The position numbers and the translations under genes are program-made. A model generated the notes under the pieces. That model was not told the DNA's origin. It worked only from the letters and a program-made list of their open reading frames with translations, and searched no databases. From Glycine soja (taxonomy: Eukaryota > Streptophyta > Magnoliopsida > Fabales > Fabaceae), in NCBI RefSeq assembly GCF_004193775.1, contig NC_041003.1, positions 39,499,611-39,563,610 on the forward strand: a stretch of 64,000 bases of DNA, given 5' to 3'. Of this stretch, positions 22,698 to 35,299 are shown piece by piece; within the stretch, counting starts at the first letter, position 1, and every line of letters starts with the position of its first letter.

Positions 22698-25600
22698 GGG
22701 ATGAACTGGAAAATTTTAGACCTGATCCTATATGCTCATGCAATACGCGATGCACATGTTTAGCACTTAATATTGTAGCTCAAAGAAAGCTTGAGGATAG
22801 AGCAATTCAGTTTCTCAGAGGATTGAATGAACAATATGGAAATGTGCGATCACATGTCCTCCTCATGGATCCACTACCTGAAATATCAAGGATATTTTCC
22901 TATGTTGCAGAACAGGAAAGACAAATTGGAAGCAATTTGATAGCTGCTAATAACATAGACATGAAAGGTAGTTTAATTAATGCAGTAAAATTGGCCTGTA
23001 ATTATTGTGGGAAGACTGGACATACTGAGAATGTTTGCTATAAGAAACATGGAGTTCCTTCAAATAACAGTGAAAGGAACAAGTCCAGCAGCCATATGAG
23101 TGGGAAAGTATGTACTTATTGTGGAAAAATGGGTCACACTATTGATGTATGCTACAAAAAGCATGGATTCCCACCAGGTTACAGGTTTTCTAACCCAAGG
23201 AGCAGTGCTAACAGCTTGGTGGCAGGAGATGATGCAGTCACCAATGATCAAACACAACTTTTAGAGTTCAAGGAAATTCGTTTTTCACCTGAGCAATACA
23301 AAGCATTGCTTGTTTTAATCCAACAATCAACTAATGGGAACTCAACTAACATGTCATCCAATCTTAAACAGATAGCCTCCTGTTCTGTTGACACAACACC
23401 AGCTCATGGTAAGTCTTTGTCTTTTGTAAACCACACACACACACTCAACACATGGATCTTGGATTCTGGAGCAACTGATCATGTATCAACCTCACTTCAT
23501 CTTTTTAAATCCTACACTCAGCTGAATCCTTTTACTGTAGTTAGACTACCAAATGGCCATCATGTCACTGCTACTCACTCTGGTGACATATGCATTTCAG
23601 ATTCTATCATCCTGTCAACAGTGTTATATGTCCCTTCCTTTTCCTTTAATCTGATTTCCATATCTAAACTTGTCTCTACCAATAACTGTAAACTTGTTTT
23701 CTCTTCTGATTCATGCTTAATGCAGGATGTGATCACTCAAGCAAAGATTGGTACAGTTAAAGTGAGAAATGGATTGTACTACCTCACCCCAAACTATACG
23801 GCCATATCCAACATTGAAACCAACATTGTTCATCCACATTGTACTATTACACCTATAGATCTTTGGCACTTCAGAATGGGACATCTTTCCTTTGAACGTT
23901 TAAGAAATATGCAGTCAACCTATCCTTTCTTAAAGCTTGATAAGAATTTTGTTTGTAATACATGTCATTATGCTAAACATAAAAGACTTCCATTTCCCAC
24001 CAGTAACTCACATGCATCGAATAGTTTTTAACTTTTACATATAGATATATGGGGACCTTGTTCAAAGGTTTCAATGCTAGGACATTGATACTTTCTAACC
24101 ATAGTAGATGATTATTCACGTTTTACTTGGATATTTCTAATGCATGTCAAAGCTGAAACACGAGAACATATCAAAGCCTTTATAGCTCTTGTTGAAACTC
24201 AATTTGACAATAAGGTTAAGAAAATTAGAACTGATAATGGCCTGAAATTTCTTATGAATGATTTTTATAGTTTAAAGGGCATTATACATCAAACAACATG
24301 TGTTGAAACGCCTGAGCAAAATGGAATTGTTGAACGGAAGCATCAACATCTTTTGAATGTAACAAGAGCATTACTTTTTCAATCAAACTTGCCTAATAGT
24401 TTATGGTGTTTTGCTTTAAGTCATGCAGCATATTTGATAAATTGCATATCTACTCCATTTTTGAAAAATGCATCCCCTTATGAAAAATTGTTTGGAAGTC
24501 CATGTGATATATCAAATCTCAAAGTTTTTGGATGTCTTTGTTACATTTCCACACTCTCAGCACATTGACAAAAGTTAGACCCAAGAGCACATCCATGCAT
24601 TTTTCTGGGTTTTAAGCCAAATACAAAAGGTTATCTGGTATATAATTTACATTCAAATGATTTAGTTGTTTCTCGAAATGTGATTTTTTATGAAAATCAC
24701 TTTCCCTCACAACCTGAAACACAACAATCACAACCTTTGGTTTCCCCTACACCATTTGTACTTGATCATTTTCCTTTTGAAACACATGATGTTGTGCCTG
24801 TAAGCTTACCCACGTCTAGTGAACATACAGACAATAATTCAGCCACACCTTTACACCGTTCCACACGAGATAGAAGACCTCCTACTTACCTTCACGACTA
24901 TCATGCATTTCTCACTTCAGCTGCTAATATCAATTCAGCTTCAGTGAGCCATCCTCTCGATTATTCAGCTTCAGTGCGTCATCCTCTCAATTTTGTACTA
25001 TCTTATTCGCGTCTATCATCATCCCACAGACATTTTATTCTTTCCATTTCTACATCTATTGAGCCTAAGACATATGCTGAAGCATCTCAACATGGTTGTT
25101 GGCTTAAAGCGATGCAAGCCGAGTTACAAGCTTTACAAACGAATAACACTTGGACCCTTACAGACTTACCAGCTAATAAGAAAGCTATTAGGTGTCGTTG
25201 GGTTTATAAGATTAAGTATCATGCTAATGGCTCCGTTGAACGATATAAGGCTCAACTTGTAGCCAAGGGGTATACTCAAATGGAAGGATTGGATTTCCTT
25301 GATACTTTTTCTCCAGTTGCGAAGCTCACAACAGTCTGATTATTGTTAGCATTGGTTGCTATTCATGGTTGGCACCTTCGTCAACTCGATGTTAGCAATG
25401 CATTCCTTCATGGAGAATTAAATGAAGAAGTCTATATGTAGCTGCCTTCAGGAATGCAAGTCTCACACCCTAATCAAGTTTGTCGATTACAACGATCACT
25501 TTATGGTTTGAAATAGACTAGTCGACAGTGGTTTCATCGTTTGTCCTCATTTCTTCTTACTCATGGTTTCAATCAAGCTTCAGCTGATCATTCCCTCTTT

Positions 25601-26599
25601 CTCTATTTCAATGATACCTCATTTACTGCCCTTTTGGTGTATGTTGATGATATAGTTCTAACAGGGAATGATATAATGGCTATCAATCGTATTACCATAT
25701 TTCTGGACCAAACCTTCAAGATTAAAGATCTTGGCATTTTAAAAATTTTCCTTGGCATTGAGGTTGCTCGTTCCCAGCAAGGCATCCATCTATGTCAAAG
25801 GAAATATGTTTTAGATATTCTCTTTGATTCTGGAATGCTTGCTTGCCGTCTAGCTTCAACACCTATGGATAGTTCTACTCATCTTCAAGCAGGCATCGGA
25901 GATCCTTTATCTGCTGAAGACTCCTCTTCATATCGTCGACTTGTTGGTAGGCTCATCTATCTTACTAACACTAGACCAGATATTTCTTACGCTGTGCAGC
26001 AATTAAGCCAATTCATGGCTAACCCAACTACCGATCACTCAAAAGCCGCCTCTCGGGTTCTTCACTATCTCAAGAGTTCACCGGGATGTGGCATTTTCTT
26101 TCCTACAACTGGTTCAACTCGTCTTCAAGCTTTTAGTGATTCAGACTGGGCCGGTTGTCGTGACACACGTCGCTCTATTACAGGCTTCTTCATCTTTCTT
26201 GGTAATTCTCTCATATCATGGCACTCCAAGAAACAATCCACTGTCTCACGAAGTTCATCTGAAGCAGAATATCGTGCTTTAGCTACCACCACATGTGAAC
26301 TTCAATGGCTTACATACCTTCTTCAAGATTTTCGCATTCCATTCACTCAGCCAGCTAACCTATTTTGTGATAATCAATCTGCTATTCAAATTTCTTCCAA
26401 TCAGGTTTTCCATAAGCGCACAAAACATATCGAATTAGATTGCTATATCGTTCGCGAAAAATCACTAAATGGCCTTCTCAAGCTTCTTCCAGTTAGATCC
26501 TCCATGCAACTTGCTGATATTTTTACCAAGCCTTTATCTCCTACTCAATTCAAGACACTAATTTCCAAGCTGGGAATGATAAACATCTATTCCCAGCTT

Positions 26600-26607
26600 G
26601 AGGGGGG
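26600..26607 (+). promoter_or_regulatory. Polypurine tract of the Copia element
   Basis: GAGGGGGG immediately precedes the 3' LTR start, with one base between. It is the plus-strand priming site in reverse transcription. Confidence 0.75.
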
Positions 26608-26608
26608 C

Positions 26609-26888
26609 TCTTAGCCACTATGAGAGAATTCGTGTTGCTGCTACTGCAGAGTTGCCGCTACTGCAGAGTTGCTGCTATTGCATTTCATTTACATTTCATT
26701 TACCCTTCATTTCATTTGTAATTGAATAACTAACTTTCTCTTTTTCATTTTCAATTTTGTATATAAACCATACTTACTAGAAAATAAAGCTTAAGCTGTT
26801 TTTTATCATTCCATAAGCTGTTTTTCGTTTTCTCCTCTCTCGATCTCTTTCTCTCTCTCGATACAACTTCTTTTAAGTTCAATTTCTG
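26609..26888 (+). repeat. Copia 3' LTR
   Basis: Matches the 5' LTR along its length. A 7-bp difference and several substitutions lie near the end (26870s). It is followed by TTAGT. Confidence 0.85.
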
Positions 26889-26893
26889 TTAGT

Positions 26894-27213
26894 AGTAATA
26901 CTATAATACTCTTAGAACATCATATGGCTAAAAAAACTATTATAAAGGATAATTTCTAAACGTAAATAAACTATGAGTTAGTTACATGCAAAAGTCACTT
27001 GAACGGTACAATAACATGCAACATGCAACATGCAAGCAGTGCGCGGTATAGTAACATTTAGGTCCCATGCCAATTTACTTGCTAGCATCCTTTTAGTGCT
27101 AGTTGATTGCCTTTGGAATGTCCACATAGTCAAAGTTTTCACAAACGTCAAAATTCTTTAACCAATATGCTTTGTAATTTAAATATAATTTATATAGTAA
27201 CAAGTTCCATACC
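26894..27213. other. Non-coding flank, probably mariner 3' region
   Basis: AT-rich. It contains a small run of CATGCAA repeats near 27015-27033. Mariner terminal inverted repeats were not recognised. Confidence 0.35.
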
Positions 27214-29470
27214 TTATTCAATGGTGTTTAAGTATTCTTCAACTTCATGAACTAATTGCAAATCACATTTTAAATGACTAGGTAGTTCACCTTTAGCAAA
27301 CATTGCATCTTTCTTCGTACGAGGGATTTTATAATTATTCGATTATTTTTTCTTCATGATTTCAATCATACATGACTAAAGAGTAAGGAAATTTTTGTTT
27401 GAATCTTTGCTAGACAAAGCTTCATAAGATTTTTGCACAACCTCAATAAGGTCATCAACTGTCATAGACACTTCCTTTTGCCACAATGATTGAATTGCGC
27501 TAAAAAAGCCCAAATCCAATATATTTAAATCAGGAGAATTAGGTGGTTGACAAGTTAAATGCACATCGAACCCATCTTCGATAGCTACTCTACAAAATTT
27601 CTCGTCATCTATAGAAATATGAGATTGTGCATTGGCCTGTTGTATGTAAATAGTTTCCCCCACGTCTTCTCGTGGCCATTTTTCTTTAACAGCTGGTAAC
27701 ACCTTGTTAATTAAGAACATTCGGCTAACTTCTTCAGTGATAGAAGTAATTGGTTTTGTTTCAAGTGTCCTCGATGCTCTATTAGCACTTGACCTTTTTG
27801 CAACAACTTCAGTAACTAGAGGAAACACGCCAATTTTCCCATTAAATTTTTCGTTGCCTTCATCATCAAATCTAGGATTATCCATCACAACCAAAAACAT
27901 AACCTTACCAATATAATTTTTGTTTTTGCATGTGCGATATGGATCATCCTCAGTTGCAAGTAGGTAAAACTTTGAGGATTTTGGGGACATGTAAAACCAT
28001 TTCTCATCTATATGCACAACATTATGCATGGATTTAAACACTGGATCATGAGAAATGCTACTTTCCTCAAGCATGGACAAACAAAATTTAAGTCTGGCTT
28101 TCTTATTATTATCCTTCAATTGTGGCTTTAGTGCATTTGAATGTCGACGCAAAACCCCTTCTCTAAGATATTTCGTCAATGTTGTCTTACTTTTAACCAC
28201 CCCTGAAGGATATGCTAGACCTCGAAGAGTTCTCCACTTAGGTAAGGAAACATCACGCACTTTCTCAAAATCTATCTCAATTCTTTTTCGACTACAAATT
28301 TTGGCTTTCAAGTGGCAAACATCACTTGTTAGTTTCAATTGTTTCCAAATACGGTAAATAACATCTATAGAGACCGAACAAGAAAGAGCCACTTGTTTAG
28401 CAACACCATTATCAAGTTTATCATTCTTACTTGAATTGATCAAAATTCGAGAGATAACTTTCCGTTGGTTGTTATCCAAGAAAACACGTCTTTTAGATGG
28501 CCCCTCTTGCTGAATAATTTTTTCTTCTACAACAAAATTAAAAAGAGACTAATTTAAATCAATAAACTAATTAAACATGGACTAATTCATTAAAATTTAA
28601 AAAACTAAAGAGAGACTAATTCATTTAAATTAATAAAATTAAATAGGGAATAATTAAAAAAACTAATTAAACATGGACTAATTTATTAAAATTAAACAGG
28701 GACTAATTCATTAAAATTAAAAAACTAAAGAGAGACTAATTCATTTAAATTATTAAAATTAAAGAGAGACTAATTAAAATCAATAAAACTAATTAAATAG
28801 CGACTAATTCATTAAAATTAATAAAACTAATTAAACATGGACTAATTCATTAAATTTTTTAAAAAAAACTAATTAAACAGGGACCAATTCTTTAAAATTT
28901 AAAAAAACTAAAGAGAGACTAATTCATTTAAATTAATAAAATTAAACAGGGACTAATTAAATATGGACTAATTCATTAAAATTAATAAAACTAATTAAAC
29001 AGGGACTAATTCATTAAAATTAAAAAACTAAAGAGAGACTAATTCATTTAAATTAATAAAATTAAAGAGAGAGTAATTAAAATTAATAAAACTAATTAAA
29101 CAGGGACCTAAAATTTTAAAAATAAAATAAAATAAAGTGAGACTTATTCATTTAATTAATAAACAAAATTTTGTATCTTCAACAGATGTTTTAGTTTCTT
29201 CTTGGTCATCCACGACAATGTTATCTTCGTTATCATTATTAGAAACCAAATCTTCATAGTCACTTCTACAGACATCTCCATTCCATCATTGTTTGAATCA
29301 TATTGGGTTTTTTCATTTGGAAGTCCTTCATTGGAGTCTATCAATGATGCTTCATTGTTAACGTCATTCAAATCATTATATGGGATATTTAAATCAACAT
29401 CGACAGGCAAGATTTGAATATTTGCATGAACTAACAAAATATTTTGAATCAGTAAAACATCATATAACAA
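27214..29470 (-). pseudogene. Plant mariner-like (MLE) transposase, inactive
   Basis: The main exon runs from 28526 (acceptor GTTGTAG) leftward. It begins EEKIIQQEGPSKRRVFL and carries helix-turn-helix-like N-terminal sequence. The DDD triad is first Asp in VHIDEKWFYM, second expected in QQANAQSHI and third in PPNSPDLNILDLGFF. The second Asp is Ala (codon 27636-27634). TAG at 27378-27376 follows FLTL, but the same frame then continues with family-like sequence (SCMIEIMKKK, another stop, then KDAMFAKGELPSHLKCDLQL) to TAA at 27216-27214. An upstream acidic exon (VDLNIPYNDLNDVNNEASL, ~29450-29160) is frameshifted near 29260. The family performs TA-targeted cut-and-paste; this copy cannot. Confidence 0.87.
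28550..29140. repeat. Degenerate tandem repeat in the mariner intron
   Basis: Repeated modules built from AACAGGGACTAATTCATT and AAAGAGAGACTAATTCAT alternate with A/T runs, with spacing roughly 45-110 bp. They lie between the two mariner exons. Confidence 0.7.
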
Positions 29471-30780
29471 AAATAAGTAGTATAAAAAATATTAAGATAA
29501 ATAAGCATAAAAGAATGTAAAAGTTACTACACCGAGAGTGACTTTGTCACTATCTTAAGTGAGATAAAAATTTTGCCGCCTAAAAATTTTATTGGGAGCC
29601 TTAAGTGAGATACTCCAATTAGTGACGAGTGAGCGATAAAAACAGGCAATGATGAGTGCGTGAGTATTCAAGTGATAAGTCACCAAATTAATGAAAGAAA
29701 TAGGAAACTTAAATAGATTTTAAATAATATTATTAAGGCACAGTATTCCAAATATTATTTTATGAGTACTACTATGAAGAAGGTAAGATATATTTTAGGA
29801 AAGAAAACAGATTTTAAATAATATTTTTTTAAAATTAAATGTTATTAACTGAATTCCTTAATTCATATATCTTTTTGACAATTAAATTTACTTTAAGTTC
29901 AGAAGAAGTAGCATGTAATAGGAGTGTAGGATCATAAACATTTGGTAATCTATAATCATGTAATAATTTATCATTCAGGAGACATTCACGGCCAAAGAGG
30001 GGTTTATTATGACAAATAACACAACCCTTTATTTTTGCATTCATCTAGCTCCTCGGGAATCATCTCCTGTGTGAAAACATAGCGAGTTTTCCCAATATGT
30101 TGCTCTGCTCTCCTGCCATAGGTTTTGCTTTACTAATGTTTCCCACCTTGTTTCCTTCCTCCAATTTCCTTCATGTAAGTTGATAATTAATGGTGTAAAA
30201 AAGATGGGAAAAATTAACAAAAACAATTTCAATGTCAGTGTCAAGCATGACATATGAGCTACCATCATAGTGTAGCTTAGGAGGTGCATGTCTGCATACA
30301 AATATGTAAAGAACAGTTCAACGGTGCATGTTCCTTGGTACACAATCAATTCACTTTAAATTAAAAGAATAGAAAAGCAAACAATAATTTATTTCCATGT
30401 TTCAATAAATGAATTTCTCACTTCATCTAGGTATGTTTTACAGACAAGTGAGGATTCTGGGCACATTTTTTAATAATAAAAAAATTAATTGTGATGTAAA
30501 ATATCTTTTCATCGAAATTTAAATTAATGGTAACATAAGTTATCTATTTAATATATAACAATATTCTTTTTATTTGTGAATGATAGGGGCAATGCGCCCA
30601 AACCTTCCATTGTGTATATTGTACAACAGAAATATATTTCTATTAAGGGTATTTTTGAAATTTAAAAGGCTGGAAAAAATATGGGGTGGAAAGAGTGGAA
30701 AATGATGTAAGAATAACATAAGATACCCAATCCAATCCTTACTTAGCCCACCAATATTGGACAGTAGATCAAACGCATAA
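29471..30780. other. Mostly non-coding flank with a possible Gypsy gag relic
   Basis: On the minus strand near 30105-29985, frames broken by a one-base shift read FTQEMIPEELDECKNKGLCY and CHNKPLFGREC. This resembles the segment leading into a Ty3/Gypsy gag zinc knuckle, so it may be a retrotransposon relic. Nothing else is supported in this 1.3 kb. Confidence 0.35.
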
Positions 30781-30789
30781 ATAAGATAC
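30781..30789 (+). repeat. Target-site duplication, MULE-1 left
   Basis: ATAAGATAC, identical to 42151-42159. Nine bases is the usual Mutator duplication length. Confidence 0.92.
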
Positions 30790-30869
30790 GGGAGTTGCTA
30801 CGTGCACCCAGCATTATTGTTGGGGCACCCAGCAAACAGTGAAGTGGCAAAATTGCCCTTCAATAATTC

Positions 30870-31750
30870 TTCTTCCGGAAGAAGTATTTCCGTAAACTTT
30901 TCGGAAAAAGTTTTTCCGGAAAGTTTCCGGAAAAAGACTTCTTCCGGAAGAAGAATTTGGGAATTCTGGAAGTACCCACAAACTTCGTCCGGAAGATCGT
31001 CATCCGGAAGTTTCCGGAAGAAGTTTCATCCGGAAGTTTCCGGAAGAACCTTCTTCCGGAACTTAAGTTTTTATTTTAAAAAAATTATTTGATAATATAA
31101 TTTAATTTTAATGGATAAACTAAATTATAAAATAATTAATATTATTATACATAAATAATTAAATAATTAGTGAACGTATGTAACGAAATAAGAATTTTCA
31201 TTTTATAATAATAAGTAAAAATAAAATAATATTTAATGCGTATGTAATGACGATTTTGCCCTTGTGTAATTTTCTTTAAATTAACGCGTAAACGCTTCTT
31301 TCTACTGCGCTTTCGCTTTCTTTGCTTCTTTTTACTGCCTTTCGCTTTCTTCTGCTTTGTTTCTTCCGATTGCTTTGTTTCTTCCGGTTGCGCTTTCGCT
31401 ATTTTGTTGGTGGTCCCATGAAGTATTTAGAGATTCGGTGGTCCCGTGTTCGGTATTTGAAGTTTTGTTAGTGGCTGTTCTTCCTATTTTGTCGGAGGTA
31501 CGCTTTTATGGGTATTTTTTTTCTTTTCCGACTTTTTAGAGAAGAAAAGTAGTAAAAAAATGTGTATCCGGAAGAAATTTTAGGCACTGAGACCTTTTCC
31601 GGAAGAAGTGTTGCCGGAAAATACTTCCGGAAGACCTTCTTCCGGAAGTTACTGAGGCCTATTCCGGAAGAAGTGTTTCCGGAAAACACTTCCGGAAGCA
31701 CTTCTTCCGGAATGGGCCTCAGTAACTTCCGGAAGAAGGTCTTCCGGAAT
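30870..31750. repeat. MULE-1 left subterminal palindrome arrays (CTTCCGGAAG)
   Basis: Two clusters (about 30870-31065 and 31565-31750) are dense with CTTCCGGAAG or GAAGAAG-joined variants. Each decamer is its own reverse complement. A similar cluster lies at 41490-41750. A (TA)n run follows at ~31786-31808. Confidence 0.9.
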
Positions 31751-32131
31751 GTTAAATTATTAGCATTTTTTTTTATTTCTGTTTTATATATATATATATA
31801 TATATATTTCTGTTTTATAATTTTTTTTATTTCTGTTTTATATATGTTGTGGATTATTGATTTAATTAGGTATAATGGTATAATATTAAATGATTTAGGT
31901 AACTTAAATGTATAATGGTACAAAAATGTTTTATTAGTTGTTTATTATAGTGATAAGTTTAGTTTAAGTAAATAATGTAGTTATAAATTTAGAATATAGT
32001 GATAATTTTAATATAGTCGTGTATGATGCATATGTCCTATTAATATGTTTGTTATTTAAGGTGTAGTAAATTTTTGGATGTGGTTATATGATAATTTGAA
32101 TGTACTTGTGTATGATGCATATGTCCTTAAG

Positions 32132-35111
32132 ATGAACGAAGATCAATGGAGGTATGACTTTGCGATGTCACAAGAAGTTCATATGGATTATGATTATGAT
32201 AATCAAGAAGAATGTGGAGTGAATGAACCACATGTCGATTGTTCAAATGCTTTTAATACATCTCAGGTAATCATAGATAATTTGAGTCATTGGTTGAATT
32301 GATGGTTTGTATGAAAATTAATGTGTTAGGGTTGCGTTGTAGGTATTCGCTACTCGAGATGATGTTTTGCAATGGGCTCAAACAGTTGCCCATGAAAATG
32401 GATTTGTTGCAGTGATTATGAGATCTGACACAGAGACCGGTAGCAGAGGAAGAAGTTCATTTGTGTTAATTGGGTGTGAAAGGAGTGGTACGTACAAGTG
32501 TAGAAATAAAGAATTCGTTAGAAAAGACACCGGGAGTAGGAAATGTGGTTGTCCCTTCAGGCTTCGTGGGAAACCAGTGCGTGGAGGGGAAGGTTGGATG
32601 GTGAAGTTGATCTGTGGGATTCATAATCATGAATTGGCGAAGTCCTTAGTTGGACATCCATACGCCGGGCGATTGACTAAGGAAGAAAAGAAAATTATTG
32701 CTGATATGACAAAGTCGATGGTGAAACCGAAAAACATCTTGCTAACGTTGAAGGAACACAATGCCGATAGTTACACCACGATAAAGCAAATTTACAATGC
32801 AAGAAGTGCATATCGTTCTTCAATAAGAGGAGCTGATACCGAAATGCAGCATCTGATGAAGCTTCTCGAACGTGATCAATACATTCATTGGCATAGATTG
32901 AAGGATGAAGTTGTGGTGCGTGATCTGTTTTGGTGTCACCCAGATGCAGTAAAGTTATGCAATGCATGTCATCTGGTATTTTTTATAGACAGTACCTACA
33001 AAACAAACAGGTACAGACTCCCACTACTTGACTTTGTTGGAGTGACACCAACGGCGATGACATTCTCTGTTGGGTTTGCATATCTGGAGGCTGAGCGTTT
33101 TAATAATATTGTATGGGCTTTGGAACGATTTCGAGGCCTATTTTTAAGACACGATCGCCTCCCTCTTGTTATTGTCACTGACAGAGACCTAGCACTGATG
33201 AATGCAGTGAAAACTGTGTTTCCCGAGTCTACTAATTTGTTGTGCAGGTTTCATATCGATAAGAATGTGAAGGCGAAATGCAAATCTTTAATCGGGGAAA
33301 AAAATGCGTGGGACTATGTAATGGATAACTGGGGTACTTTGGTTGATTGTCCGTCAGAATACGAGTTCCATGAGTCATATCAGAAGTTTCAAGTTGCTTG
33401 TTCGCCTTGGTCGATGTTCGTTGACTATGTTAACGACACATGGATTATCCCCCACAAGGAAAAATTTATTACAGCATGGACGAATAAGGTCATGCACCTA
33501 GGCAACACAACAACAAACAGGTATTAACAACTGATTTTATTTGTTAGTAACGATTAATATTAAATGGTATTTAATTGTTGTATATTTTCATGTTTGTTGT
33601 GTATTTTAAATGTAGGGTTGAATCAGCTCATTGGGCTCTCAAAAGAGTACTACAAAATAGCATTGGAGACCTATGTAGTGTTTGGGATGCCATGAACAAC
33701 ATGATCACGCTGCAACACGTCGAAATTAAAGCATCCTTTGAAACCAGTACGCATGTGGTTGGCCATGTATATAAAAAAACCTTATACAAGAGGCTTCTTG
33801 GGATGGTTTCGAGGGATGCTTTAAATCAGATTGCTTCTGAGATTGACCGTGTACGTTATCTCGGCAACAATCTCTCTTCTTGTGGTTGTGTGATGAGAAG
33901 CACGCACGGGCTTCCTTGTGCATGTGAGCTTTCTAGGTATATTGCTAGCAGCATCCCATTGGAGTCAGTCCATCTTTTTTGGAGGAGACTTTGCTTTTCA
34001 GACCAAGGGTTATGTGAGACGGAAGTCACCATCAAGGAAGAAATAGAGGTCATATCTAAAAGGTTTGATGAACTTGATGTGGCTGGCAAAGTAAATCTGA
34101 AGAGTAAACTTCGAGAAATCGCATACCCTGATCATAACTCTATGTGCCCTCCTCCATCAAAGGTGAACACTAAAGGTGCACCGAAGAAACCGATGAAAAG
34201 AAGTCAAACATCCACAAAGCGTGATCCGTCTTACTGGGAGTATGTTGATGCTTTTCATTCTATTCAAAGCAACAACTCTCCAGTGAAACGAAGTGCATCA
34301 TGTTCTCAACCGCGTCAGCCAACAAGGATCATCCCGATGTTGGATCAATTTGCGTCATTCTTTCAAGGTTTCATTCGTGACGTTGTGGATGTGAAAGCGG
34401 ACGGTAACTGTGGATATCGGTCCATTGGCGCTTTATTAGGTATGGGGGAAAATTCGTGGCCGTTAGTGCGTAATGAATTGCTTAAAGAACTTGGCAGGTG
34501 GTCGCATGAGTACATGAACCTCTTCGGTGGCACAGAGAGATTTGAACAATTAAAGTTGTCCCTACTTGTTGATGGATTTTCAAAGGTATGTTTTTAGGTT
34601 AATTTTTTTTAATAACAATGTTTAAATTACTTACATGTGTATGTTTGGTTCATTCAGGTTAGTGTGGACAAGTGGATGGATATAACAGACATGGGATATG
34701 TGATTGCTTCACGGTATAACGTAATCCTTGTATCGTTGTCCCAACAACAAAGCATGACATTTTTCCCTCTTAGAAGTCAACCACCACCTGACTCTTCTGG
34801 CCACCGCATCATATGTGTCGGTCACGTGTTTGGAAATCATTTTGTTCAGGTACATTGAATATAGTTAGTGTAACAATTATGCAATGACTTCGCTGGTTCG
34901 TTTGGCACGGTCAGCGCATGATATAATGTTTGTTCATGTACAACAGGTTTATTTGAAAGACCATTGTCCGTTGCCGCCCCCAGCGCTGTTGTGGTCAACC
35001 AATTGTTATTCTCAGGCAAAGCAATGGGCAATTCCATATATTAGTAGAATGCAGGAATACACAAGCTTGATGTCATTCAAAACACACTATGTAGACCTAA
35101 ATGAAGACTAA
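32132..35111 (+). CDS. MULE transposase (FAR1/MURA type) fused to an OTU cysteine protease
   Basis: Five exons, 32132-32266, 32343-33520, 33616-34585, 34658-34849 and 34947-35111, join in frame at GT/AG to give 879 residues without a stop. Residues ~60-140 form a FAR1/WRKY-GCM1-like DNA-binding region (GCERSGTYKCRNKEFVRKDT, CGCPFRLRG, HNHELAKS). The MULE DDE core follows: Asp in FFIDSTYKTNRYRLPLLDFV, Asp in VIVTDRDLALMNAVK, CRFHIDKNVK, Glu in TTNRVESAHWALK. A SWIM-like zinc segment (CGCVMRSTHGLPCACEL) comes next. From ~residue 690 an OTU fold appears: ADGNCGYRSIGALLGMG holds the Asp/Cys pair and GNHFVQVYL the His. OTU proteins cleave ubiquitin-type linkages. Initiation at 32132 was chosen over ATG 32078 by composition; either is in frame. 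This is the least damaged transposase in the window. Confidence 0.92.
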
Positions 35112-35299
35112 ACATTCATTGTTTATTTATTTGTATTCATTATGCGATATAATTCGTTGTAACCCGTCACTAACCAATTAATATTATCAACTACTCGTTT
35201 GGTTAAGCAAGGAAATTGTTGGTCCAACAAAAATCATTTACGCGTGCAGCATACATCATTGTCATAATTGACAACACATAATGACATGCATGCGTATTA

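Larger units (their letters stand above)
19381..26614 (+). pseudogene. Copia gag-pol, one frame with multiple nonsense codons
   Basis: Gag starts at ATG 19381. It is cut by TAG 19756 and TAA 19780 and by the solo LTR at 19834-22697, then resumes at 22703. Two CCHC knuckles (CNYCGKTGHTENVC, CTYCGKMGHTIDVC) lie near 23000 and 23110. Then come the aspartic protease (WILDSGATDH), GAG-pre-integrase (LWHFRMGHLSFERL), the integrase core (VDDYSRFTW; ENGIVERKH), reverse transcriptase (YVDDIVLTGND) and RNase H (SEAEYRALA). From 22703 on, pol stays in one frame, with stops at 24029, 24086, 24566, 25337, 25439 and 25514. The damage is point nonsense rather than frameshift. The last codon ends at 26614, inside the 3' LTR. 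Confidence 0.93.
18976..26888 (+). mobile_element. Ty1/Copia LTR retrotransposon, defective, with nested solo LTR
   Basis: LTRs lie at 18976-19262 and 26609-26888, flanked by TTAGT at 18971-18975 and 26889-26893. A tRNA-Met-type primer site TGGTATCAGAGC follows at 19266 and a purine tract precedes the 3' LTR. The order gag, protease, integrase, RT, RNase H is Copia-type. The LTRs differ by roughly 18-20 substitutions over ~280 bp plus a small indel (hand count), so the insertion is old. The element is interrupted by a 2864-bp LTR and many stops. Confidence 0.93.

Noticed and set aside
32695..34089. Minus-strand open frames within the transposase-OTU gene
   Set aside because: They are antisense to well-supported exons with clear motifs and were treated as shadows.
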